DNA of 64,000 nucleotides from Hyphomicrobium sp. (lineage in GTDB: Bacteria; Pseudomonadota; Alphaproteobacteria; Rhizobiales; Hyphomicrobiaceae). The position numbers and the translations under genes are program-made. The notes beneath the pieces are model-generated. The model was not told where the DNA came from. It worked only from the letters and a program-made list of their open reading frames with translations, and did no database searches. Location of the stretch: contig RXJH01000002.1 in assembly GCA_003987725.1 (NCBI GenBank), positions 224,461-288,460 of the forward strand, given 5' to 3'. This document shows, one piece after another, positions 37,855 through 46,066 of the stretch (its first letter is position 1; every line of letters starts with the position of its first letter).

Positions 37855-38753
37855 CGGCCTGCCTCCCGCACTTTTTCCTGTTGACGCTGGAAGATCACGA
37901 TCGGGATGATCAGCACCAGCAGCAGGAGAACCGCTACCGCTGACGCAAGAGGCCAATCACGATTGTTGAAGAACTCGTTCCACAGCGTCTTGCCGATCAT
38001 CAAAGTGTCGGAACCGCCCAAGAGATCGGGGATAACGAACTCGCCGACGGCCGGAATGAAAACGAGGAGACAGCCGGCGAAGACACCGGGTAACGACAGC
38101 GGAAACGTCACCTGCCAGAAGGCGCGCCATGGCCGCGAGCCCAAATCCTGCGCCGCTTCCAGCAGCGACGGATTGATCTTCTCGAGGCTCGCGTAAAGCG
38201 GAAGGATCATGAACGGCAGATACGAATAGACGATGCCGATGTAGACCGCCGTCGTGGTGTTCATGATCTGAAGCGGCTCACTGATGATGCCGAGCTTTAT
38301 GAGAAAGATCGAAAGGAATCCTTCCGGCTTCAGGATGGCGATCCAGGCGTAAATGCGGATCAGGAACGAGGTCCAGAACGGAAGGATGACGAGCATCATC
38401 AGCGTCGGCTGCCAGGATTTCGGCGCGCGCGCCATGCCGTAAGCCATGGGATAGGCGACGAGAAGCGTCAGAAATGTCGAAATCAGCGCAATCTTCAAGC
38501 TTGAGAGGTAAGCGTTGACGTAAAGCGGATCGCCAAAAATGAAGGTGTAATTCTCGAAGTCGAGCTGCGAGATGAACTTTCCGATGCCCTCCGACCAACT
38601 GAACGTCGGCGTGTAGGGCGGAATGGCCGTCGCGACGTCCGAAAGCGACAGCTTGAAAACGATAAAGAACGGAATGAGGAAGAAGATCAGCAGCCACAAA
38701 TAAGGAGCCGCAATCACATACCAGCGTCCGAGGCCGTTAGCCTTTGCACTCAT
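37851..38753 (-). CDS. potH: Putrescine ABC transporter permease PotH
   Basis: A 300-residue permease with six helices, EAA loop LLEAAQDLGSRPWRAFWQVTFPLSLPG, and PAVGEFVIPDLLGGSDTLMIG, a motif strongly typical of PotH/PotB. The ATG at 38753 gives the usual short cytosolic start; eight bases separate it from the ATPase gene. It overlaps potI. Confidence 0.93.
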   Translation of the reverse strand: MSAKANGLGRWYVIAAPYLWLLIFFLIPFFIVFKLSLSDVATAIPPYTPTFSWSEGIGKFISQLDFENYTFIFGDPLYVNAYLSSLKIALISTFLTLLVAYPMAYGMARAPKSWQPTLMMLVILPFWTSFLIRIYAWIAILKPEGFLSIFLIKLGIISEPLQIMNTTTAVYIGIVYSYLPFMILPLYASLEKINPSLLEAAQDLGSRPWRAFWQVTFPLSLPGVFAGCLLVFIPAVGEFVIPDLLGGSDTLMIGKTLWNEFFNNRDWPLASAVAVLLLLVLIIPIVIFQRQQEKVREAGR

Positions 38754-38761
38754 AGTTCGCC

Positions 38762-39958
38762 TCAACCCGTCAGAACCACGCCCGCGTCGACAGGCCAGTC
38801 GAGCCAAACGCTGTCTTCCCAGCTGATCGGCCGCTCGACGGTATGCGCTGCGTTGGCACGCAATGCCGTAATGCGTTCCCCTGGGGCGGTGCGGACATGA
38901 TAATGGGAAATTGACCCCAGATACCCGATGTCCTCGACCTTGCCGGGAATGGCGTTGATCGCGCTCGCCGGCTGCTCATGCGCGATGCGGATCTTCTCCG
39001 GCCTGAGCGCCAGCCACACCTGCTGACCGACGGTGACCGGCTCCGAGCTCCGGGTTTTGAATTGGTAGCCGTCCTTCGCGTTGATCTCGATGCAACCATC
39101 GCCGATCGCGGCGACCGTTCCTTCGAAGATGTTCACGTCGCCGATGAAGCCCGCGATATAGCGGGTCTTCGGGTTCTCATAGATGTCGCCCGGCGTCGCC
39201 ACCTGAACGAGAACGCCCTTCTCCATCACGGCGATGCGGCTCGCGACCGTCATCGCCTCTTCCTGATCGTGGGTCACGATGATGAAGGTCGTGCCCGTCG
39301 TTTCCTGAATGCGCATCAACTCGAACTGCGCCTGCTGTCGCAGCTTCTTGTCGAGAGCGCCGAGCGGCTCGTCGAGCAAAACAATACGCGGCTTCTTGGC
39401 GATCGCGCGCGCCAGCGCCACACGTTGCTGCTGTCCGCCCGACAGCTGGTTCGGTTTGCGCTTTGCGAACTGGCGAAGCTCCAACATGCTCATGGCTTCG
39501 TCGACACGTTCGGCAATCTTGTTTTTAGGCATCCCCTCCTGGCGAAGCCCGAAGCCGATGTTGCCCTCGACCGTCATGTGCGGAAAGAGCGCATACGACT
39601 GAAACATCATGTTCACTGGGCGCTGATAGGGAGGAAGGTCCGTAATGTCTTGCCCGGCGACGATCGTCTTGCCTTGCGTCGGCCGCTCGAACCCGGCGAG
39701 CATGCGAAGCAGCGTGCTCTTTCCGCACCCCGACGGCCCGAGCAACGCGAAGAATTCTTTTTCATAAATGTCGAGCGTCACATCGTTGACGGCGACAAAA
39801 TCATCGAACCGCTTCGTTATACCCTCGAAGCGAACGATCGGCGACAGGCTTGGATTTTTCCACGGAGCGAACCCTGACTGCGGCGCCGCCGTGCGCGGAC
39901 CCGCACGCTGCGAGGAGGCATGGTTTGCCTGTGGATTGCCTGCAGTCACAACAGCCAT
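38762..39958 (-). CDS. potG: Putrescine ABC transporter ATPase PotG
   Basis: A 398-residue ATPase: Walker [13 protein letters not shown]-loop [12 protein letters not shown], signature [16 protein letters not shown], Walker [16 protein letters not shown], switch [11 protein letters not shown], and a C-terminal TOBE regulatory domain after residue 290. The ATG at 39958 (MAVVTAG) has AGGGA upstream; a 40-residue low-complexity N-terminus precedes the domain. It is separated from potF by a terminator, so it is probably made at a lower level than PotF. Confidence 0.92.
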   Translation of the reverse strand: MAVVTAGNPQANHASSQRAGPRTAAPQSGFAPWKNPSLSPIVRFEGITKRFDDFVAVNDVTLDIYEKEFFALLGPSGCGKSTLLRMLAGFERPTQGKTIVAGQDITDLPPYQRPVNMMFQSYALFPHMTVEGNIGFGLRQEGMPKNKIAERVDEAMSMLELRQFAKRKPNQLSGGQQQRVALARAIAKKPRIVLLDEPLGALDKKLRQQAQFELMRIQETTGTTFIIVTHDQEEAMTVASRIAVMEKGVLVQVATPGDIYENPKTRYIAGFIGDVNIFEGTVAAIGDGCIEINAKDGYQFKTRSSEPVTVGQQVWLALRPEKIRIAHEQPASAINAIPGKVEDIGYLGSISHYHVRTAPGERITALRANAAHTVERPISWEDSVWLDWPVDAGVVLTG

Positions 39959-40014
39959 GAGCGCGTCCCTGAAGTTTTGCAAATGACCCTCCATCAAGGA
40001 GAGCAAGCATGAAA

Positions 40015-40050
40015 GAAAAAACCGCGCCAGATTTGTTCTGGCGCGGTTTT
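40015..40050 (-). terminator. Terminator between potF and potGHI
   Basis: On the minus strand a GC-rich ten-pair stem (CCGCGCCAGA / TCTGGCGCGG), extended by A-T pairs, is followed by TTTTTTC. It starts three bases after the potF stop and about 57 bases before the potG start, so it likely limits read-through into the transporter genes. Confidence 0.88.
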
Positions 40051-40052
40051 GG

Positions 40053-41165
40053 TTATTGCCCTGTCGTGATCCGCGTCCACGTTCGTGTGACGATCCGCTG
40101 GGTTTTGTTATCCCACGCGGTTTTTACGTAGAGCTTCTTGAACGTTTCGGGATCGGGATAGACCGCCGGGTTCTTGAGAACGCTCTCCTCGATATCCTTC
40201 TGCGACGCGAGGTTGCCGTTGGCGTACTGGATGAAGTTCGACGCCTTCGCCATCACTTCCGGCCGGTTCAGATAGTTCAGGAAGATGTGCGCCTCTTCGA
40301 CATCCTTGGCATCCGCTGGGATGGCCATCATGTCGAACCACATCTGCGTGCCTTCCTTCGGGATATGGTACTTGATCACCTGGCCGTTCTTGGCGTCGGC
40401 TGCACGCGTACCGGCCTGAAGGATGTCGCCAGACCAGCCGAGCGCCATGCAGATGTCGCCGTTGGCAAGCGCGTTGATATATTCCGAGGAATGGAACTTC
40501 TTGATGTAGGGCCGGATCTTCATCATCAGATCCTCGGCCTTCTTGAAGTCCTCTTCCTTGGTGGTGTTGGGATCGATGCCCAGATAGTTGAGCGCCACCG
40601 GGAGAATGTCTTCCGGTGAATCGAGCACGTAAATTCCGCAATCCTTGAACTTGGCGGCGATCTCGGGCTTGAAGATCATGTCCAGAGAATCGACTGGCGC
40701 ATCCGCCATGCGCTCTTTGATCTTGGCTTCGTTGTAGCCGACGCCGGTCGTTCCCCACATCCAGTTCATCGCATACTGATTGTCCGGATCATACTGGGCA
40801 ACCCGGCTGTAGACTTCAGGCCAGACGTTCGCGAAGTTGGGGATCTTCGATTTGTCGAGCTTCTGGAAAACACCCGCCTTGATCTGACGCGAAAGGAACG
40901 ACCCGGTCGGAACGACGACATCGTATCCGCTGCCCCCCGCCAAGAGCTTCGTCTCCAGAACCTCATTGCTGTCGAAAACGTCATAAACGACTTTGATGCC
41001 AGTCTCTTTCGTGAAATCCGTCAGGATCTCCGGATCGATGTAGTCCGACCAATTGTAGACCTTAACGACTCTATCTGCGGCCTCGGCCATTGGACCGACC
41101 AGCACTGCCGCAGCGGCAACAATAGACCACGCGGCGCGACGCACCACTTTTCCAACCGTCAACAT
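40053..41165 (-). CDS. potF: Putrescine-binding periplasmic protein PotF
   Basis: A 370-residue periplasmic polyamine receptor. A signal peptide ends near AEA at residue 29; the mature part begins DRVVKVYNWSDYIDPEILTDF, a hallmark of PotF/PotD. Other motifs: SGYDVVVPTGSFLSRQI, MNWMWGTTGVGYNEAKI, GWSGDILQAGTRA and EGTQMWFDMMAIP, which contain the polyamine-clamping aromatic and acidic residues. The closest type is PotF (putrescine) by context with puuA and puuB. First gene of the unit; a 510-base gap separates it from puuA. Confidence 0.93.
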   Translation of the reverse strand: MLTVGKVVRRAAWSIVAAAAVLVGPMAEAADRVVKVYNWSDYIDPEILTDFTKETGIKVVYDVFDSNEVLETKLLAGGSGYDVVVPTGSFLSRQIKAGVFQKLDKSKIPNFANVWPEVYSRVAQYDPDNQYAMNWMWGTTGVGYNEAKIKERMADAPVDSLDMIFKPEIAAKFKDCGIYVLDSPEDILPVALNYLGIDPNTTKEEDFKKAEDLMMKIRPYIKKFHSSEYINALANGDICMALGWSGDILQAGTRAADAKNGQVIKYHIPKEGTQMWFDMMAIPADAKDVEEAHIFLNYLNRPEVMAKASNFIQYANGNLASQKDIEESVLKNPAVYPDPETFKKLYVKTAWDNKTQRIVTRTWTRITTGQ

Positions 41166-41675
41166 CAGAATTCCTCCAGACCCAGTCCCTCACCGGGCGT
41201 CAGCGACGGCCCGGTTAAGATTGGCAAAGCGCCGCTCTCTCAATCGACGTTTTGCTAAGTACCCACCATACTGCTCAATTAAATTCCGAAGCACAACGGA
41301 TCATCGAAGAAATGTTTTGGGTGACCGGGTCAAGAAAAAGCCCTTAACCGTCATATTAAACTGCTTAAACTGCACGTTCCGGGGTCATGACGCTGCCCCG
41401 TTAGGCAACGCCACGATTTAAGCGAAACGGAGATGAGATAGCGCTATTGTGCACTGCGCCTATTGAGGTCGCTTCGCCGGCCGGGTTAAGTCTGTTGGCT
41501 TTCCGAACTCGAAAATCCAAAATGTCTGACGGTCGCCGGAAGCAAAGCGCAGAGCCTCGGCCGATCGTGGACCAGGGCAGACGCCTCGGAAAACCGCGAA
41601 GCATGGCTTCGATCGCTCCGACCACGACGTGCCGCGAAAACAGAAACGAATAATGCAAATCACTCAGGTGTCCTT
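41166..41675. other. Divergent intergenic region potF/puuA
   Basis: This 510-base stretch has no convincing gene: the open frames in it are short and lack ribosome sites or family resemblance. The first 180 bases next to potF are AT-richer and probably hold the potF promoter; AGGTG near 41667 serves puuA. I see no clear operator repeat, although regulation by putrescine would be expected. Confidence 0.5.
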
Positions 41676-43076
41676 ATGACTGCCCCACCCGCACGGATCC
41701 TAAACGAAGAAGGTGACTTCGGCGTCGGATCGACGCCGGAAGCGCTTCGCGATTGGCTTCGCCAGCACCGCATCGAGGAAATCGATTGTGCTGTCCCGGA
41801 CATCGCAGGCGTTGCGCGCGGCAAGACAATGCCCGCCGAAAAATTCGTGAAATTGGACCCGGTCCATCTTCCGATCTCGATCTTCCACCAGACGATAACG
41901 GGCGACTACGTCGGCTTCGAAGAGGACGGCCAGGAACTCTACGCCGAAAGCGATCTGATGATGGTGCCGGATCTTTCGACCATCCGACCGGCACCCTGGG
42001 CATCGAGCCCGACCGCTCAGGTCATTCATGACGCCCAATGGCAGAGCGGCGACCCGGTCGAAATCGCGCCGCGCAACGTACTGAAGCGTGTCGTCGATCT
42101 TTACGCGAAAGAAGGTTGGGTGCCGGTCGTTGCGCCCGAGCTCGAATTCTATCTGACGAAGACCAATCCCGATCCCGACTACCCGCTGGAACCGCCAATG
42201 GGCCGCTCGGGCCGCCCAGGCGCCGGCCGCCAAGCCTATAGTCTCGGCGCCGTCGACGAATACGACAAGATCGTCGACGACATCTACGACTTCGCCGAGC
42301 GCCAGTATCTGAAGATCGATACCATCATTCAGGAAGGCGGCGCGGCGCAGCTCGAGATCAATCTGCTGCACGGCGATCCGGTCGATCTCGCCGATCAGGT
42401 ATTTCTCTTCAAGCGGACCATTCGCGAAGCGGCATTCGCCCAGAATTGCTACGCGACGTTCATGGCGAAGCCCCTCGCCAACCAGCCGGGCAGCGCCATG
42501 CATGTCCACCAAAGCGTCGTCGATGCGAAGACCGGCAAAAACATCTTTACGCTGCCCAATGGCGAACCGAGCAAACTGTTCTTCAACTTCCTGGCGGGTC
42601 AGCAGGCCTACCTGCCAGCGGCGATGTGCTTGATCGCGCCCTACGTCAATTCCTATCGCCGCCTCGTGCCGAACGGCGCCGCACCGATCAATGTGGAATG
42701 GGGTTACGACAACCGCTCGGCCGGGTTGCGCGTGCCGATTTCCCCGACAGCGGCGCGGCGCGTCGAAAATCGTCTTGCCGGCGCCGATTCAAATCCGTAC
42801 GTCGCACTGGCAGCGAGCCTCGCCTGCGGCTATCTCGGAATGAAGAACGAACTCGAGCCGCGGCAGGCGGTCGTCGGCAACGCCTACCGGAACGACCATC
42901 AGTTGCCGCGCGGCCTGCTCGAAGCTCTGACGGATTTCGAGGAGAACACGGCGCTGCACGACATTTTGGGCAAACGCTTTTGCCACGTCTACCTCGCATT
43001 GAAGCGCAGCGAATTCGAAGAATTCATGCGCGTCATCAGTCCGTGGGAACGCGAGCATCTCCTGCTGAGTGTTTAA
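41676..43076 (+). CDS. puuA: Glutamine synthetase family protein, gamma-glutamylputrescine synthetase (PuuA-like)
   Basis: A 466-residue member of the glutamine synthetase superfamily. It has the N-terminal beta-grasp (EIDCAVPDIAGVARGKTMPAEKF) and the catalytic barrel (VPVVAPELEFYL, EGGAAQLEINLLHGDP, AMHVHQSVVD, NVEWGYDNRSAGLRVP, VENRLAGADSNPYVALA). The VARGK and AMHVHQS motifs fit PuuA and related glutamyl-amine ligases rather than GlnA. It would ligate putrescine to glutamate, feeding the PuuB-like oxidase. Other amine substrates, such as methylamine or ethanolamine, are possible in this family. Confidence 0.83.
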   Translation: MTAPPARILNEEGDFGVGSTPEALRDWLRQHRIEEIDCAVPDIAGVARGKTMPAEKFVKLDPVHLPISIFHQTITGDYVGFEEDGQELYAESDLMMVPDLSTIRPAPWASSPTAQVIHDAQWQSGDPVEIAPRNVLKRVVDLYAKEGWVPVVAPELEFYLTKTNPDPDYPLEPPMGRSGRPGAGRQAYSLGAVDEYDKIVDDIYDFAERQYLKIDTIIQEGGAAQLEINLLHGDPVDLADQVFLFKRTIREAAFAQNCYATFMAKPLANQPGSAMHVHQSVVDAKTGKNIFTLPNGEPSKLFFNFLAGQQAYLPAAMCLIAPYVNSYRRLVPNGAAPINVEWGYDNRSAGLRVPISPTAARRVENRLAGADSNPYVALAASLACGYLGMKNELEPRQAVVGNAYRNDHQLPRGLLEALTDFEENTALHDILGKRFCHVYLALKRSEFEEFMRVISPWEREHLLLSV

Positions 43077-43110
43077 TGAAAGCGGCCTTCCTGCCTGTGT
43101 GGGAAGGCCG

Positions 43111-43135
43111 GCCCTCTCTTGAGGGCGTCCTTTTT
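43111..43135 (+). terminator. Rho-independent terminator after puuA
   Basis: A six-pair stem (GCCCTC / GAGGGC) with a four-base loop is followed by GTCC and TTTTT. A second hairpin (GGCCTTCC / GGAAGGCC) precedes it at 43084-43109. Confidence 0.75.
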
Positions 43136-43394
43136 GCGACTGGATGCTTACCTGGCGCATCCGATCGGCACCGTTGGCCGAAGATGACCTGATTTGTGTC
43201 TCTTTCTATCGGCGCCGGTTAGTAATTTTTAATACTGTCCCGAAACAAGTTTCAAATTTTGCCCAATCTTGGATTGATCTCAAATACTGCAGAGCAAAAT
43301 AATTGGTGCGAGACGGCTATCTCGCGAGCCTTGAACACATGGCTGGGCCACATGGGCTGGGCTATGTGTTCGAGCATCACGCGGATTCAAATCC

Positions 43395-44528
43395 ATGACG
43401 TTAAAGACCTTGGCTGATAGGAAGAGCGAAACAATCCTCTTCGTCGACGACGAACCGCTTTCGCTGAAATACTTCAAAAGCTCGATTGGCAAATACGCCA
43501 ACGTCGTGACGGCCAGCAGCCCCGAAGCGGCCCTTCAGATCCTGGCGACGCCCGGCAACGAGATCTCGGTTGTTGTCAGTGACGAGCGAATGCCTCGCGA
43601 CAGCGGCGTGTCGTTTCTGAGCGAAGTCCGCAAGTCATGGCCCTCGACAGTCCGCGTACTGACGAGCGCCTACGCAAACATCGATAATCTCCAGCAGGCG
43701 ATCAACGGAGCTGCGATCTATCGCTTTGTGCCGAAGCCATGGAACCTCGACGAATTATGCGCAGCCATGGAAGACGCATTGCATGTCGAGCGAAAGGCGA
43801 CAGCGTTGACCGAGCCTATGCTCGGTCCGAGCACAGGTGGAGACGCGGAAAGCGCGAATATCGCTCTCCTCTCCATCCTCGCCAGCGGGCTCGAAGCGCC
43901 GTTGAAATCCCTGGATGCCGAAGCCGAACGGCTCGCAGAGTTCAGCCTGCCGGGTTCTTTGGAACCTTCCTCCACCCCGAGATCGTATCTTGCGTCCTGG
44001 GCCTCCAAGCTCCGGCTCGGCAAGATGGCCGCGTCTGCAGCTCAGATCCGCCGGGATGTCGAACACTGCAAGTCGCTCGCAAATTCCATTGGCAACCTCG
44101 CCCGGAGCCTCGCCGATCCAGTGACTGCTCAGACATCGTCGATGGCCGACACCATTTCCGAAGTTGCCGAGCAGGCTGTCATCAGTCACTCCGGCAGAGT
44201 CTTCGGCGGCCCCAGCATCGGTCAGGACTTTGCCTACCGCATGCCGCGCGAAATCATGAAGTTCGTACTGACGAGCTTGCTGCGCGGCACAACAAAGGGT
44301 CTGACTCCCAATCTCGACACATTCCCGAGAGTGGAACTAGTTTCCGGAGCCGAACACAACGAAGTTCGAATCACGTCTGTTCTGGATCGCGAGCCACCAA
44401 CATTGGAGAATAATCAGTCCTGGCGTACAGTCCGGTGCGCCTTATGGGCCTTTGGAGGCGAACTCTTGTCCTCGACTGACAAAGGATTGGGCACATCCAC
44501 GCTGACAATGTGCCTTCCGAAGGCATAA
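43395..44528 (+). CDS. Receiver protein with degenerate histidine-kinase-like tail (PhcR/PhcQ-like)
   Basis: A 377-residue two-part protein. Residues 13-125 are a response-regulator receiver: ILFVDDEP, phosphoacceptor Asp63 in VVVSDERMP, and Lys114 in RFVPKPWN. Residues 150-375 look like a histidine-kinase region without a recognisable phospho-histidine box; the place of the N-box reads MKFVLTSLLRGTTKGL, lacking the usual asparagine, though a glycine-rich GGELLSSTDKGLGTSTLTM segment remains. It has no DNA-binding domain. First gene of a four-gene signalling operon; Ralstonia PhcR is likewise a receiver joined to a kinase-like domain. Confidence 0.8.
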   Translation: MTLKTLADRKSETILFVDDEPLSLKYFKSSIGKYANVVTASSPEAALQILATPGNEISVVVSDERMPRDSGVSFLSEVRKSWPSTVRVLTSAYANIDNLQQAINGAAIYRFVPKPWNLDELCAAMEDALHVERKATALTEPMLGPSTGGDAESANIALLSILASGLEAPLKSLDAEAERLAEFSLPGSLEPSSTPRSYLASWASKLRLGKMAASAAQIRRDVEHCKSLANSIGNLARSLADPVTAQTSSMADTISEVAEQAVISHSGRVFGGPSIGQDFAYRMPREIMKFVLTSLLRGTTKGLTPNLDTFPRVELVSGAEHNEVRITSVLDREPPTLENNQSWRTVRCALWAFGGELLSSTDKGLGTSTLTMCLPKA

Positions 44529-44664
44529 TTCCTAGGGTGTATCTCCAAGGCATTGATTATTCTGATTCATCTAAACGCTTTCTAAATACCGCAGTACCAA
44601 ACTGAACCAGTGTGATAACGTTTGTTATACACGTTGGCGTTGGTTCAGTTATGGAGCAGTCCCC

Positions 44665-46062
44665 TTGCGCATCGAACGGGATATTGATCGCACGGTCTCT
44701 TTCAGGAGCAGCCAGGGCACGGTCTTTCGCGGGACCCTGAGTAAGCTTTCAAGACGCAACATCGTCTTCGAGATTTACAATCCATTTTCACCCGTTCAGA
44801 CGAGCGAGGTCCTGAGCGACCTCAAAGTGCGTCGCGGTAAGAACCTCGTTTATCAAGGCGACGCGGTCGTAACCGGCGTCGTCACCACGAGCATTCTCGT
44901 GGTTGTCTCAGCGACGCTCGTCAATCAATGGTCCGCCGTAGACGCGATCATCTCCGATCCCGCCGGGCTCGGATCCGAAGTGGCCCGTTTCGTCGATGAA
45001 TGGGATCGGGCCAACAAGCTGCAGCCGAACTATCAGCTCAAGGTCGCCGATCTCAGGTCCTTTCTAAGCGACTTGAGCTTCTGGCTCGATCAGGTCGACC
45101 TAGCGATCGAAGGTGAGCCGGGCGCCAATCATGCCATTCTCGACACCGCGCGGTACGAAGAGATCAAGGCCCCCGTGATGCCGCGTCTGACCGAGCTGTT
45201 CCTCGAACTCGAGGAAGCTTGCCGCCAGCTCGAAGTCGACGAAGTCGAAAATCACAAGCAGCTGGCCCAGCGCGATCTTCTGCCGCTGATGATGGCCTCG
45301 CCCTTCTTCAATCGCGTCTATTCCAAGCCGCTCGGCTACGCGGGCGATTATGAGATGGTCAACATGATGTTCCGCAAGGAGCGTCGCGGAAAAACGACCT
45401 ATGGCCAGATCATTAATGATTGGTTGCTGAACGGCGGGCCGCCCGAGGCGCATCGCAACCGCATCTACATGCTCGGCAAAATGCTCGATCAGGCAGCCAC
45501 GGAGGCGGCTGCGGCAAACAAAGAGCTACGGATCTTGAATGTTGGCTGCGGCCCCGTGCAGGAACTCCAGCTCTTCCTCTCCAAGAACCAGGAAGCGCAC
45601 CGCTTCTCCTTTGATTTGCTTGATTTTAACGCCGAAACGCTCGCCTACGCCAAACGCCAGATCGAAGCCGCGACGGCCGGCAGCGAAAACGCGCCGAAGG
45701 TGACGTATATCCTCAAGACCGTGCAGGACCTTTTGCGGCAAGCCATTGAGCTTCCGGAGAATTCCAAGACCTACGACATCATCTATTGTGCCGGCCTCTT
45801 CGATTACCTCTCCGATCGCGTCTGCACCAAACTGGTACGCCTGTTTTATCAGTGGTGCGAACCTGGCGGACGCGTGATCGTTACAAATGTGCATTCGTCA
45901 AACCCTGTGAAAGGTTTGATGGAGCATATTATGGAATGGCACCTCGTGATGCGTGACGAGTCGGATATGGTCCGGCTCGCGCCTGACCTTGGGCCGCTAA
46001 AGATTTATACAGATGAGACGGGTATCAACGTCTTTCTGGAGATAGATAAACCCCCCGTTTGA
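44665..46062 (+). CDS. PilZ-like/SAM methyltransferase, PhcB-type fatty-acid methyl ester signal synthase candidate
   Basis: A 465-residue protein. Residues 1-95 have a beta-rich PilZ-like pattern (RTVSFRSSQGTVFRGTLSKL, LVYQGDAVVTGVV). The middle is helical and holds PFFNRVYSKPLGYAGDYEMVNMM, a motif I associate with proteins annotated as extracellular factor 3-hydroxypalmitic acid methyl ester biosynthesis. A class I SAM fold follows from about 285, with motif I ILNVGCGPVQE and FDLLDFNAETL. Translation starts at TTG (44665) after GGAG. PhcB of Ralstonia methylates 3-hydroxy fatty acids to make a quorum signal. Operon context with sensors supports the same role, but the substrate is inferred. 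Confidence 0.75.
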   Translation: MRIERDIDRTVSFRSSQGTVFRGTLSKLSRRNIVFEIYNPFSPVQTSEVLSDLKVRRGKNLVYQGDAVVTGVVTTSILVVVSATLVNQWSAVDAIISDPAGLGSEVARFVDEWDRANKLQPNYQLKVADLRSFLSDLSFWLDQVDLAIEGEPGANHAILDTARYEEIKAPVMPRLTELFLELEEACRQLEVDEVENHKQLAQRDLLPLMMASPFFNRVYSKPLGYAGDYEMVNMMFRKERRGKTTYGQIINDWLLNGGPPEAHRNRIYMLGKMLDQAATEAAAANKELRILNVGCGPVQELQLFLSKNQEAHRFSFDLLDFNAETLAYAKRQIEAATAGSENAPKVTYILKTVQDLLRQAIELPENSKTYDIIYCAGLFDYLSDRVCTKLVRLFYQWCEPGGRVIVTNVHSSNPVKGLMEHIMEWHLVMRDESDMVRLAPDLGPLKIYTDETGINVFLEIDKPPV

Positions 46063-46066
46063 CGGC

